Source: JBHGBB01 sp041946755
GTDB taxonomy: Bacteria > UBP4 > UBA4092 > JAOAEQ01
Length of the DNA stretch: 33,665 nucleotides
Direction of reading: 5' to 3'
Assembly: GCA_041946755.1 (NCBI GenBank)
Contig: JBHGBB010000016.1
Coordinates: 1-33,665 of the forward strand
In this document: positions 16,301 to 22,822 of the stretch, piece by piece
Numbering within the stretch: the stretch's first letter is position 1
Layout: each line of letters starts with the position of its first letter
Notes under the pieces: model-generated
The model's database searches: none
What the model was told of the DNA's origin: nothing
The model's input: the letters and a program-made list of their open reading frames with translations, nothing else
Made by a program: the position numbers and the translations under genes

Positions 16301-18602
16301 AACTCAGACATTTACCGAGCTGAGTCTAGAATTAACAAAAGCTGATACCCTTAATTCCTTAGCCAAGCCGGTAGCGAAAGCCGTGGATACCTTGCTAAAT
16401 TACGACGCCTTTCTTTTTGTCCAGCGGTTGCCGGATAGCGAAATGTTCCACATCGTCTATGCTGAAGATATCGTTGGCGGAAAGCAACAACGAATAAATA
16501 CTGATGATGTCGAACAGGAAATGTATCGTCCATTAGGAAAATTATTAGAAGGAGAACCCTTTATTTTGAACCGGCACCCGCAAGATAATCCGCAGAATTG
16601 GCAGCGGTTTGGTGATGAATCGCGTCCTTCATCGAGTTTGTTATTTGCTCCGATTTGTTTTGGTAACCAAGTGTGTGGAATTCTATCAGCCCAATCGTAT
16701 ACTCCTCAACGATATCAACAACCGGATTTAGCACTCCTAAAATCGATTGCTGATACTATGGCTCCGGCATTGCGACGAGTACAAGCGGAAAATATCTTGC
16801 AGAAGAGCGAATCTAGTCTTAAAGAAGCCCAACGGATTGGTCGTATTGGTAGTTGGCAATGGGATATTATAACCAATAAGGCACAATGGTCGGAAGAGAC
16901 CTATCGCATTTTTGGATTGCGGTACGGTGAGTTGATAGAGCATCGGGAGAAATTTCTCAAAATGATCCATCCCGAGGATAGGCACCGAGTAGACCAAGCG
17001 CTTGCTGATGCGGTAAATGGAGTAAAAGAGTATAGTGTAGATTATCGTATTATCCTCTCAAATGGTACGATAAAGGTCATCCATGCCCAGGCTGAGGTTC
17101 AACGGGATAATCAAGGGAAGGCTATTTTTCTACATGGTACGGTACAAGATATTACCGATCGCATACGGACGGAAGAAGAATTGCGCATTTCAGAACAAAA
17201 ATTCTCTAAAACGTTCCATTCCAGTCCTGATGCGGTAGCGTTGTCAGAATTGGAAAGCGGCTTGCTCCTTGAGGTCAACGAAGGGTTTAAGGATGTTTTT
17301 GGGTACAGTCGAGAAGAGGCGATTGGTCACACCACGATTGAACTAGGAATATATCATAGGCCCACAGATCGGACAAAGATAATCCAAACGGTACGCAAAC
17401 AGGGTAATCTCCATAATTATGAGTTAAAAGGACACCGGAAATCAGGCTCCGAGCTGGTTGCATTGCTATCCATAGAGCAGATCGAGATCGGTGGAAAACC
17501 ATGTATAATTACTATTGCCCGCGACATCACCGAACGTAAACGCGCAGAAGAAAATATACGCCTTTCTTACGACCGCTTAAATCTGGCAACAAAAGCGGGG
17601 CATTTAGGTATCTGGGATTGGGATATTCTCAAGAACGAACTCCATTGGGATGACCGAATGTATGCTCTCTATGGGCTAAAGCCCAGCCAGCTTAAAGGTA
17701 ATTACAAAACCTGGTTGGCTAATGTTCATCCCGATGATCGCAAACGCTGCGATAAAATTTCCAGGCAAGCTTTGCTTGGAAAACAAAATTATGATATCGA
17801 GTTTCGAGTAGTATGGCCTGATGGCTCTCTTCATGTACTTAAAGCATACGCTCAGATTATTCGTGACAATGCGGGGAATGCTCTCCGCATGACCGGAGTG
17901 AATTTCGATATTACCGACCGCAAACAGGCAGAAGAAACGCTGCGGGTATCACGAGAAAAACTGCGGAACCTAGCCATCCATCTGGAATCTATTCGAGAAG
18001 AGGAACGAACCCGAATAGCCCGAGAGATCCATGATGAATTGGGACAAACACTAACCGCATTGAAAATGGATACTTCCTGGTTAACTAAACGATTTACGAA
18101 AGAGCAAACGCTGTTATCACAAAAAACGAAAGATATGGATGTAATTATCGACCGGACGATAAAAACGGTTAAGCGGATTACTTCGGAATTACGGCCCGGA
18201 TTGCTTGACGATTTAGGATTACCGGCAGCCCTCGATTGGCAGGCGAATGAATTTACCCGGCATTCCGGGATCCCGAGCAAAGTTACCATCATTCCTGCAG
18301 GTATAACCCTGAATCGAGAAACAACTACAGGTTTATTCCGGATTTTCCAAGAAACATTGACCAACATCGCCCGGCATGCACATGCCACCAGAGTGACCGT
18401 TAGCTTGGTTAAAAAGCGGACGCGGATAGTCCTAACGATAAAAGATAATGGAAAAGGGATAACCCAAAAACAAATCAACAGCATTCAATCGTTGGGATTA
18501 ATCGGTATCCGAGAGCGAGTCGGATATTTGGAAGGAACGGTCGAATTCAAAGGTATTAAGGGAAAGGGAACTACGGTGATTGTCCAAATTCCCATTAAAT
18601 AA
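13338..18602 (+). CDS. Giant REC-PAS(x10)-GAF sensor histidine kinase (NarX/DesK type)
   Basis: 1754-aa soluble sensor kinase with no membrane segment. REC comes first (about 5-125: acidic E12/D13, phospho-acceptor D58 in LLDYSLPD, T86, K108). Seven PAS domains follow, ending at D-I-T-x-R-K-like linkers near residues 253, 369, 496, 617, 735, 858 and 985. Then GAF (about 988-1151), three more PAS (about 1158-1279, 1288-1404, 1412-1532; the first and third PAS_3-like with G-S-W-Q-W-D and G-I-W-D-W-D), a HisKA_3 dimerisation helix with H1565 in REIHDELGQTL, and a short HATPase (NIARHAH N-box, DNGKG, LGLIGIRERV) to the C-terminus. This kinase class phosphorylates NarL-type regulators, and one is encoded next (18728). 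The leading REC suggests an input from another kinase. No strong Shine-Dalgarno is seen; a good promoter lies upstream. Confidence 0.92.
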   Translation: MVEQSLAILHLEDNPDDAALIQRAIKKEGIASTIERVATRADYIAALDKGSVNIILLDYSLPDFDGFSALALAREKLPDIPVILVTGSIGEELAAESIKQGAYDYVFKDRLSRLVPAIHRAIQDAASRKLQKRTQDALQASEERYRLLLESSSDSIYVLDYQWRIMVINTTAEHLVQIPRGKLIGNKLTDLFPSFEKTEFYKTFQRVMESRKSDAITAEYTYADGRKSWYEVHVDPVPEGIVCIARDITERKYAEEKYTTILRTALDGFCAVDLQGHILDVNDAYCRLIGYSREELLRMRISDIEIVENPEETTHRLQRIMEAGGDRFETQHRCKDGRIIDVDVSTNYLKKEQQFFVFLRDITARKQMETTLRESEERHRLLIEQSVMGIGVSQGNQIVFANPALLRIFEYDTLEDFVKTPLLELVAPSSREMIAKRLKKVAQGEPQPSDFEYDIVCKNGKIKTLHAQSSWVTLGDVKYTQTTFEDITERKRAEEALRDSETKYRSLFDNSLDAVMLTAPDGSILAANPAACKMFERPEEEICRLGRTSIIDSSDPRLALAIEERASKGMFSGELTGLRKDGTKFPIELTSILFKDNKGNLRTSMIIRDITNRKQMEERLIASEQKYRDLIDTAQAGVYQTHLNGTILFANKTLVDIFEFPSIQDAIGTNIIERYKNPADRKRLLLELNKNHAINNYEITFITKTNKEIVVLLSAMLIGETISGMVQDITSLKKAQDQIRLFSDAVQSVNDCVGITDLETNFLFINTAFEKTYGVSSQEIIGKKIDQLWDYFNPQHKKRTIIPHTFQDGGWQGEVLHKRKDGSFFPAWLSTAIIKNSNNQPIGLIGITRDITEQKKAEEILRQSEERYRGLFENSIMGIVQVHPDGHLLTANSTFARMFGFASPEQMIAEINDVGKQLYANPEERKQVLKLLAEKGRIKPREEEALRRDGTIFSVWASMRAIKDSNGKTLYNEAEILDITERKRAEKLTQTFTELSLELTKADTLNSLAKPVAKAVDTLLNYDAFLFVQRLPDSEMFHIVYAEDIVGGKQQRINTDDVEQEMYRPLGKLLEGEPFILNRHPQDNPQNWQRFGDESRPSSSLLFAPICFGNQVCGILSAQSYTPQRYQQPDLALLKSIADTMAPALRRVQAENILQKSESSLKEAQRIGRIGSWQWDIITNKAQWSEETYRIFGLRYGELIEHREKFLKMIHPEDRHRVDQALADAVNGVKEYSVDYRIILSNGTIKVIHAQAEVQRDNQGKAIFLHGTVQDITDRIRTEEELRISEQKFSKTFHSSPDAVALSELESGLLLEVNEGFKDVFGYSREEAIGHTTIELGIYHRPTDRTKIIQTVRKQGNLHNYELKGHRKSGSELVALLSIEQIEIGGKPCIITIARDITERKRAEENIRLSYDRLNLATKAGHLGIWDWDILKNELHWDDRMYALYGLKPSQLKGNYKTWLANVHPDDRKRCDKISRQALLGKQNYDIEFRVVWPDGSLHVLKAYAQIIRDNAGNALRMTGVNFDITDRKQAEETLRVSREKLRNLAIHLESIREEERTRIAREIHDELGQTLTALKMDTSWLTKRFTKEQTLLSQKTKDMDVIIDRTIKTVKRITSELRPGLLDDLGLPAALDWQANEFTRHSGIPSKVTIIPAGITLNRETTTGLFRIFQETLTNIARHAHATRVTVSLVKKRTRIVLTIKDNGKGITQKQINSIQSLGLIGIRERVGYLEGTVEFKGIKGKGTTVIVQIPIK

Positions 18603-18612
18603 TAAATATTGG

Positions 18613-18714
18613 ACGCAGATAAACGCAGCTTTTCATGATTATAAACCTCATGATAAACATCACGCATTTGATAGCCTGAGAAGATAATCAGCGAATATCT
18701 GTGATAATCTGCGT
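18613..18714. repeat. ACGCAGATAAACGCAG-type intergenic repeat, inverted ends
   Basis: ACGCAGATAAACGCAG (18613-18628) on the left is matched on the right by ATCTGTGATAATCTGCGT (18697-18714), the same motif family in inverse orientation. The spacer is about 68 bp. The element fills almost the whole gap between the giant kinase and its response regulator, and its right end adds spurious in-frame codons before the true regulator start at 18728. Confidence 0.55.
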
Positions 18715-18717
18715 TTT

Positions 18718-18722
18718 AGAGG
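18718..18722 (+). promoter_or_regulatory. Ribosome-binding site that sets the response-regulator start
   Basis: AGAGG lies 5 nt before the ATG at 18728. The upstream in-frame start at 18701 falls inside the intergenic repeat and would add nine residues before the conserved M-I-R-I-L-I-A-D-D start. Confidence 0.6.
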
Positions 18723-18727
18723 TTTTT

Positions 18728-19360
18728 ATGATTAGAATCTTGATTGCTGATGACCATGCGATCGTTCGATCCGGATTGAAACAAATCGTAGCTGAAACCA
18801 CCGATATCCAAGTAATTGATGAAGCTGCTTCCGGTAAGGAAACGATGGATAAAATCATACAGCATGATCTAGACGTAGTCATCTTGGATATTTCAATGCC
18901 GGATAAGCATGGATTGGATATTTTAAAAGATATCAAACTCCAGAACCCGCATATCCCGGTCCTGATATTAAGCATGCATCCGGAAGAACAGTATGCGATT
19001 CGGTCGATAAAATCCGGTGCTGCCGGATATTTAACCAAAGAGAGTATTCCGGAAGAACTACTGCATGCGATTCGGAAGGTTGCTGCCGGAAAAAAATATA
19101 TCAGCGCGTCTCTTTCAGAGCGAATCGCAGCATCATTGGGTCAAGATACTACCCAACCGCCGCATACGCTACTTTCCAACCGGGAATATGAGGTGATGAC
19201 CATGCTTGCTACCGGCAAATCGGTGTCAACTATTGCGGCCGAATTATCGTTAAGCGTTAAAACGATTAGTACCTACCGAAGCCGGATTCTGGAAAAAATG
19301 GAGATGACCTCTAATGCCGAGTTGATGCGCTATGCCATTGAGTATAACCTGGTTGATTAA
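18728..19360 (+). CDS. NarL/LuxR-family response regulator
   Basis: 210-aa DNA-binding response regulator. The receiver domain (1-120) has the acidic pair D8/D9, phospho-acceptor D54 (VILDISMP), S82 and K104 (YLTKES). The C-terminal LuxR-type helix-turn-helix (about 145-205) shows the classic L-S-N-R-E-Y-E-V-M, G-K-S-V-S-T-I-A-A-E-L, and L-S-V-K-T-I-S-T-Y-R-S-R-I-L-E-K-M motifs. It follows the HisKA_3 kinase gene by about 125 bp on the same strand. NarX/DesK-type kinases pair with this regulator class, so the two most likely form one two-component system. Target genes cannot be told from the window. Confidence 0.95.
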   Translation: MIRILIADDHAIVRSGLKQIVAETTDIQVIDEAASGKETMDKIIQHDLDVVILDISMPDKHGLDILKDIKLQNPHIPVLILSMHPEEQYAIRSIKSGAAGYLTKESIPEELLHAIRKVAAGKKYISASLSERIAASLGQDTTQPPHTLLSNREYEVMTMLATGKSVSTIAAELSLSVKTISTYRSRILEKMEMTSNAELMRYAIEYNLVD

Positions 19361-19480
19361 CCTAACCCCTATTGTTCTCCAAAAGAATACTAAGAAGAAA
19401 TAACGCACTGCCTGCAAAATTCAAATTAGTCTTGTATTTTTACAATCTTGATATACCCATCATCTTGACTCTCGGATCAG

Positions 19481-19508
19481 ATTGGCAGCCTGCCAATTTG
19501 ATTTTTTT
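19481..19508 (+). terminator. Rho-independent-type terminator after the response regulator
   Basis: Stem ATTGGCA (19481-19487), loop GCC, complementary TGCCAAT (19491-19497), then TTGATTTTTTT. The 7-bp stem and T-rich tail fit a plus-strand intrinsic terminator, about 120 nt beyond the response-regulator stop. Confidence 0.65.
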
Positions 19509-19529
19509 ATGGTATTAGCCTTGTGTTTT

Positions 19530-19556
19530 GACGAGGGATATCGGATATCCCTCGTC
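19530..19556. repeat. Perfect 27-nt palindrome (13-1-13)
   Basis: Arm GACGAGGGATATC (19530-19542), one central G, perfect complement at 19544-19556. The pairing extends by one more T-A pair outward. It shares AGGGATATC with the imperfect palindrome at 19640-19666 and the 13-1-13 layout with the one at 6728-6754. Confidence 0.7.
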
Positions 19557-19605
19557 ATCGCTCCATAAAAAACTCGGTACAAAACGGATTTCATCCTCCC
19601 AGGCA

Positions 19606-19628
19606 TACCCTGCCATTTTGGCATGGTA
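19606..19628. repeat. Hairpin TACCCTGCCA / TGGCATGGTA
   Basis: 10-nt arms with one mismatch around a TTT loop, between the two long palindromes of this interval. Confidence 0.5.
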
Positions 19629-19632
19629 CCCG

Positions 19633-19673
19633 GAGTGGAATATAGGGATATCTGATTTCCCTATATCCTACTC
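19633..19673. repeat. Long imperfect palindrome, 20-nt arms, 1-nt centre
   Basis: The arms 19633-19652 and 19654-19673 pair at 17 of 20 positions around a central T. The inner 13-nt arms (ATATAGGGATATC, from 19640) have a single mismatch and match the 13-1-13 class. Confidence 0.65.
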
Positions 19674-19689
19674 TACCTAACCTATGGTC

Positions 19690-19731
19690 AAAATACTATT
19701 TTAAAATACCCTCGTTTCAGGATAGTATTTT
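19690..19731. repeat. Inverted repeat AAAATACTAT / ATAGTATTTT
   Basis: Perfect 10-nt arms separated by 22 nt, the right arm ending in a T-run. It could act as a weak terminator in the plus direction or as part of a larger RNA fold. Confidence 0.45.
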
Positions 19732-19850
19732 TATCTTGCGGTTCCTGTAGGACAAACACCGACATAAAAATCAGACATTACCGGATAGCATTTATGGTTT
19801 ATATATCCTATAGTATTTCCATATTTCAATTCCGTGCCTAAGTAAACTCT

Positions 19851-20225
19851 ATGAAAATCTTTATTGCTGATGATTCTGCCGTTATTCGCGAACGATTAAT
19901 CTCTTTATTAAGTGAATGTCCGGGTATCGAAATTATCGGGCAAGCGCAGGATGCCGCTGAAACTATGAAATTGCTCGAAACCCTCAATCCGGATGTAGTG
20001 ATTCTGGATATTCGGATGCCCGGAGAAAGTGGAATCGAAGTGCTCCGGAATATTAAACAATGCAAACAGGCACCAAAGGTGATTATGTTAACCAATTATC
20101 CCTATCCGCAATATCGGGATAAATGCCTGGAATTAGGTGCCGATTACTTTTTCGATAAATCCACTGAATTCAATAAGATCCCTGAGATTTTGGCTTCGAT
20201 GAATACGGCTTCACCAGCCGATTAA
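19851..20225 (+). CDS. Stand-alone receiver-domain response regulator
   Basis: 124-aa single receiver domain with no output domain. Acidic pair D7/D8, phospho-acceptor D53 in V-I-L-D-I-R-M-P, T in M-L-T-N-Y-P, and conserved lysine in F-F-D-K-S-T-E-F. The sequence is of the NarL-receiver type but ends without the LuxR helix-turn-helix; the F-D-K-S-x-E-F ending is seen in other receiver-only regulators. It likely acts through protein-protein contact or as a phosphate sink or relay among the neighbouring kinases. Upstream is the hairpin-rich 490-bp interval; no clear Shine-Dalgarno precedes the ATG. Confidence 0.9.
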   Translation: MKIFIADDSAVIRERLISLLSECPGIEIIGQAQDAAETMKLLETLNPDVVILDIRMPGESGIEVLRNIKQCKQAPKVIMLTNYPYPQYRDKCLELGADYFFDKSTEFNKIPEILASMNTASPAD

Positions 20226-20277
20226 CATCGAATTAATAATGATACACCTCATAGAAAAGATTTGGCGCAATAATGAT

Positions 20278-20281
20278 GGAG
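20278..20281 (+). promoter_or_regulatory. Ribosome-binding site that sets the kinase start at 20288
   Basis: GGAG lies 6 nt before the ATG at 20288. The upstream ATGs at 20273 and 20276 overlap this site and have no purine-rich element before them, so the shorter protein is preferred. Confidence 0.6.
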
Positions 20282-20287
20282 CTTAAT

Positions 20288-22240
20288 ATGCAGCGCAATT
20301 CCCAGCATATAACTTCAATCAGTTCAGTCATTGTTATTCTTATCGGATGTATGGTGTTGATCGGCTGGGTGTTTAATATCGGCCTCTTAAAAAGTATTCT
20401 ACCGAATTTGGTTAGTATGAAAGCCAATACGGCAATTTGTTTCATTCTTTCAGGGATTTCACTTCTCTTATCCATTCCAGAAAATGCAAAAAAATCGGTC
20501 AAACACATAGCGCGTGGATGTGCCGGATTGGTTCTTCTCATCGGCACGATGAGTCTCCTTGAATATATTTTTCAATGGAACCTTGGTATCGACCAACTAT
20601 TCTTTCAAGATGCTGCCAACGCTATCGGTACATCAAATCCCGGTCGAATGGCGCCAAATACTGCTTTGAATTTCATCTTTATAGGATTTGCGCTATTACT
20701 GCTTGATGTTGAAACCAACCGCCATAGTTGCCCATTTCAATATCTCATCCTCTTCGCCGGAATAATCGCGTTATTTGCCGTTGTGGGATATGCCTATGGA
20801 GTCAATACCTTATACGGTTTTGCTGCATATACCAAAATGGCAATGCATACCGCGGTAACGTTCCTTATCATTTGTTTCAGTATCTTATTTTCCCGCCCAC
20901 ATCGGGGATGGATGCAGATTGTTCTGAGCGATACCAGCGGTGGAATTATCGCGCGCTGGTTTTTCCCGGCAATCATTTTGATTCTGTTCGCTCTCGGTTG
21001 GCTACGCTTAGCGGGAGAACGAGCTGGATTATACGATACTGCATTCGGTACTTCACTGCGCGTGATTATAAATATTCTTCTTTTCTTACCCTTAATCCTA
21101 TGGACTGCCAAATCGTTATATAAATCCGATTTGCAACGAAAACAAAATGAACTACAGATTCAACAATTGAATAGAATGCTTGAAAAAAGAATCAACTATT
21201 TATCCAAATATGCCAATGATATTATTCTCTTGCTTGACGAACACGGGAAAATTCTAGAAGGAAATGATCGTGCCTTAAAAGCCTATGGCTATTCCGCAGA
21301 AGAATTGTTCCGGCTGAATATCCGCGATTTGCGGACTTCTGAAGTCCGGGGACAAGTAGATGAACAGATGCATATTACCGATCAGCAAAACGGATTTATT
21401 TTTGAAACCTTCCATCTACGAAAAGACACCACCTCTTTTCCGGTAGAAGTCAGTGCCCGGGCAGTTGAAATCGAGGGGAAAAAAGTATATCAGAATATTA
21501 TCCGAGATATTACTGAACGGAAGAAAGCCGAAGAACAACTCAAAAAGACTATGGACGATTTAGCCCGATCAAACCGGGATTTGGAACAGTTTGCATATGT
21601 CGCGTCCCATGATTTACAGGAACCACTGCGCATGGTTTCAAGCTTCACTCAACTATTAGCTCGACGATATCAGGATAAACTGGACCAGGATGCGCATGAA
21701 TTTATCGGGTATGCGGTGGATGGCGCCAACCGGATGCAGCGAATGATAAACGATTTGCTAACGTTTTCCCGAATCAGTACCCGTGGTAAACCGTTTGAAT
21801 CGATCGATTGCGAATCAATACTCAACGAAGCCCATACCAATCTCTTAATGGCAATTCAAGAAAACCAGGCGATGGTAACTCACGATGCATTACCGACCAT
21901 ACAAGCCGATGAATCCCAACTAATACTCCTATTCCAGAATTTGATTGGCAATGCCATAAAATTCCATAGCCAGGGACCACCCCGGATTCATGTTTCTACG
22001 CAAGAGAAAGAAAATGATTGGTTGTTTGCAGTACGGGATAATGGTATTGGGATCGCCCCGGAATATTTCGACCGGATATTTATCATATTCCAACGGTTAC
22101 ATGGAAAAGAAGCATATCCGGGAACCGGTATTGGATTGGCAATATGCAAAAAAATTGTGGAACGGCACGGTGGAAAAATTTGGGTTGAATCCGAACCCGG
22201 AAAGGGATCGACATTCTATTTCACCATCCCAAAACGATAA
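20288..22240 (+). CDS. Eight-TM PAS sensor histidine kinase with phytochrome-like H-box
   Basis: 650-aa membrane sensor kinase. The N-terminal ~280 residues hold about eight hydrophobic helices with short loops and no large periplasmic domain, a membrane-sensing layout resembling MASE modules. A PAS domain follows (about 304-410, ending DITERKKAEE). The HisKA helix has the phosphorylatable H441 in VASHDLQEPLR, the variant seen in Cph1-like phytochrome kinases. HATPase motifs are complete: N-box L-I-G-N-A-I-K-F-H, G1 D-N-G-I-G-I, F-box I-F-Q-R-L-H, G2 G-T-G-I-G-L-A-I. The next gene (22301) encodes an Rcp1-like receiver, the usual partner of this kinase class, so the pair is likely functional. 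There is no bilin-binding GAF, so light sensing is not implied. Confidence 0.93.
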   Translation: MQRNSQHITSISSVIVILIGCMVLIGWVFNIGLLKSILPNLVSMKANTAICFILSGISLLLSIPENAKKSVKHIARGCAGLVLLIGTMSLLEYIFQWNLGIDQLFFQDAANAIGTSNPGRMAPNTALNFIFIGFALLLLDVETNRHSCPFQYLILFAGIIALFAVVGYAYGVNTLYGFAAYTKMAMHTAVTFLIICFSILFSRPHRGWMQIVLSDTSGGIIARWFFPAIILILFALGWLRLAGERAGLYDTAFGTSLRVIINILLFLPLILWTAKSLYKSDLQRKQNELQIQQLNRMLEKRINYLSKYANDIILLLDEHGKILEGNDRALKAYGYSAEELFRLNIRDLRTSEVRGQVDEQMHITDQQNGFIFETFHLRKDTTSFPVEVSARAVEIEGKKVYQNIIRDITERKKAEEQLKKTMDDLARSNRDLEQFAYVASHDLQEPLRMVSSFTQLLARRYQDKLDQDAHEFIGYAVDGANRMQRMINDLLTFSRISTRGKPFESIDCESILNEAHTNLLMAIQENQAMVTHDALPTIQADESQLILLFQNLIGNAIKFHSQGPPRIHVSTQEKENDWLFAVRDNGIGIAPEYFDRIFIIFQRLHGKEAYPGTGIGLAICKKIVERHGGKIWVESEPGKGSTFYFTIPKR

Positions 22241-22300
22241 TTAACCCAAACGCAGCTCTGCGTTGCGTGAACAGACTAATATAAAAGGAAGGAAACAATC

Positions 22301-22756
22301 ATGAATCAAGATTCAGGAAAACCCATCGAAATATTATTAGTTGAAGATAATCCCGGTGATGCCCGATTGGCAATGGAGGCTTTAAAAGATGCGAAAGTTA
22401 AAAATAACATCTCTTGGGTAAAAGATGGAGTTGAAGCGATAGAATATTTACATAAATCCGGTCGATTTGCCAATGCAATCCGCCCGGATTTAATTTTCCT
22501 CGATTTAAATCTCCCGAAAAAAGATGGGCGAGAAGTATTATCCGAGATTAAAGAAGATGACCAGTTCAAGCGGATTCCGGTAGTCATCCTGACCGTTTCA
22601 AAAGCGGAAGAGGATATAATGAAAACCTATAATCTGCATGCCAATTGCTATGTTACCAAACCGATTGATTTAGAACAGTTTGCCAAAGTAGTTAAATCGA
22701 TAGAAGATTTCTGGTTTACTATCGTTAAGCTACCACCGAACGGAAAAAGACATTAA
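22301..22756 (+). CDS. Rcp1-like response regulator (receiver only)
   Basis: 151-aa receiver-only regulator of the phytochrome-partner (Rcp1/CheY-like) type: L-L-V-E-D-N-P-G-D-A-R-L start, a long insertion region with V-K-D-G-V-E-A-I-E-Y-L, phospho-acceptor D68 (I-F-L-D-L-N-L-P), T98 (V-I-L-T-V-S) and K120 (Y-V-T-K-P-I-D). The start is firm: AAGGAAGGA ends a few nt upstream. It follows the kinase with the Cph1-like H-box by 60 bp and is very probably its phosphorylation target. The output is likely by protein contact, since no effector domain is present. Confidence 0.93.
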   Translation: MNQDSGKPIEILLVEDNPGDARLAMEALKDAKVKNNISWVKDGVEAIEYLHKSGRFANAIRPDLIFLDLNLPKKDGREVLSEIKEDDQFKRIPVVILTVSKAEEDIMKTYNLHANCYVTKPIDLEQFAKVVKSIEDFWFTIVKLPPNGKRH

Positions 22757-22822
22757 TTGGAAAGTAGAAAGGTATCTTTATATATTTAGATATAAATATA
22801 ACCTTGAAACTGGTGAAAATAA

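Larger units (their letters stand above)
19361..19850. other. Gene-free 490-bp interval packed with hairpins
   Basis: No coding sequence is convincing on either strand. The interval holds a terminator-like hairpin (19481-19508) and four further inverted repeats (19530-19556, 19606-19628, 19633-19673, 19690-19731) in about 250 bp. Their density exceeds that of any other intergenic stretch here. It could be a structured non-coding RNA, a long regulated leader for the receiver gene at 19851, or the remains of a small mobile repeat. Confidence 0.6.

Noticed and set aside
18701..18727. Longer N-terminus of the LuxR response regulator
   Set aside because: These codons lie in or next to the intergenic repeat, and the start at 18728 has a ribosome-binding site and matches the family N-terminus.
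19361..19850. Cyclic-di-GMP (GEMM) riboswitch, suggested by the nearby HD-GYP genes
   Set aside because: The conserved GEMM core sequences are absent, and HD-GYP genes start 3 kb further on.
20888..22240. Phytochrome (light sensor) identity for the kinase at 20288
   Set aside because: Only the kinase core is phytochrome-like; the sensory part is a membrane domain plus one PAS, without a bilin-binding GAF or its conserved cysteine.
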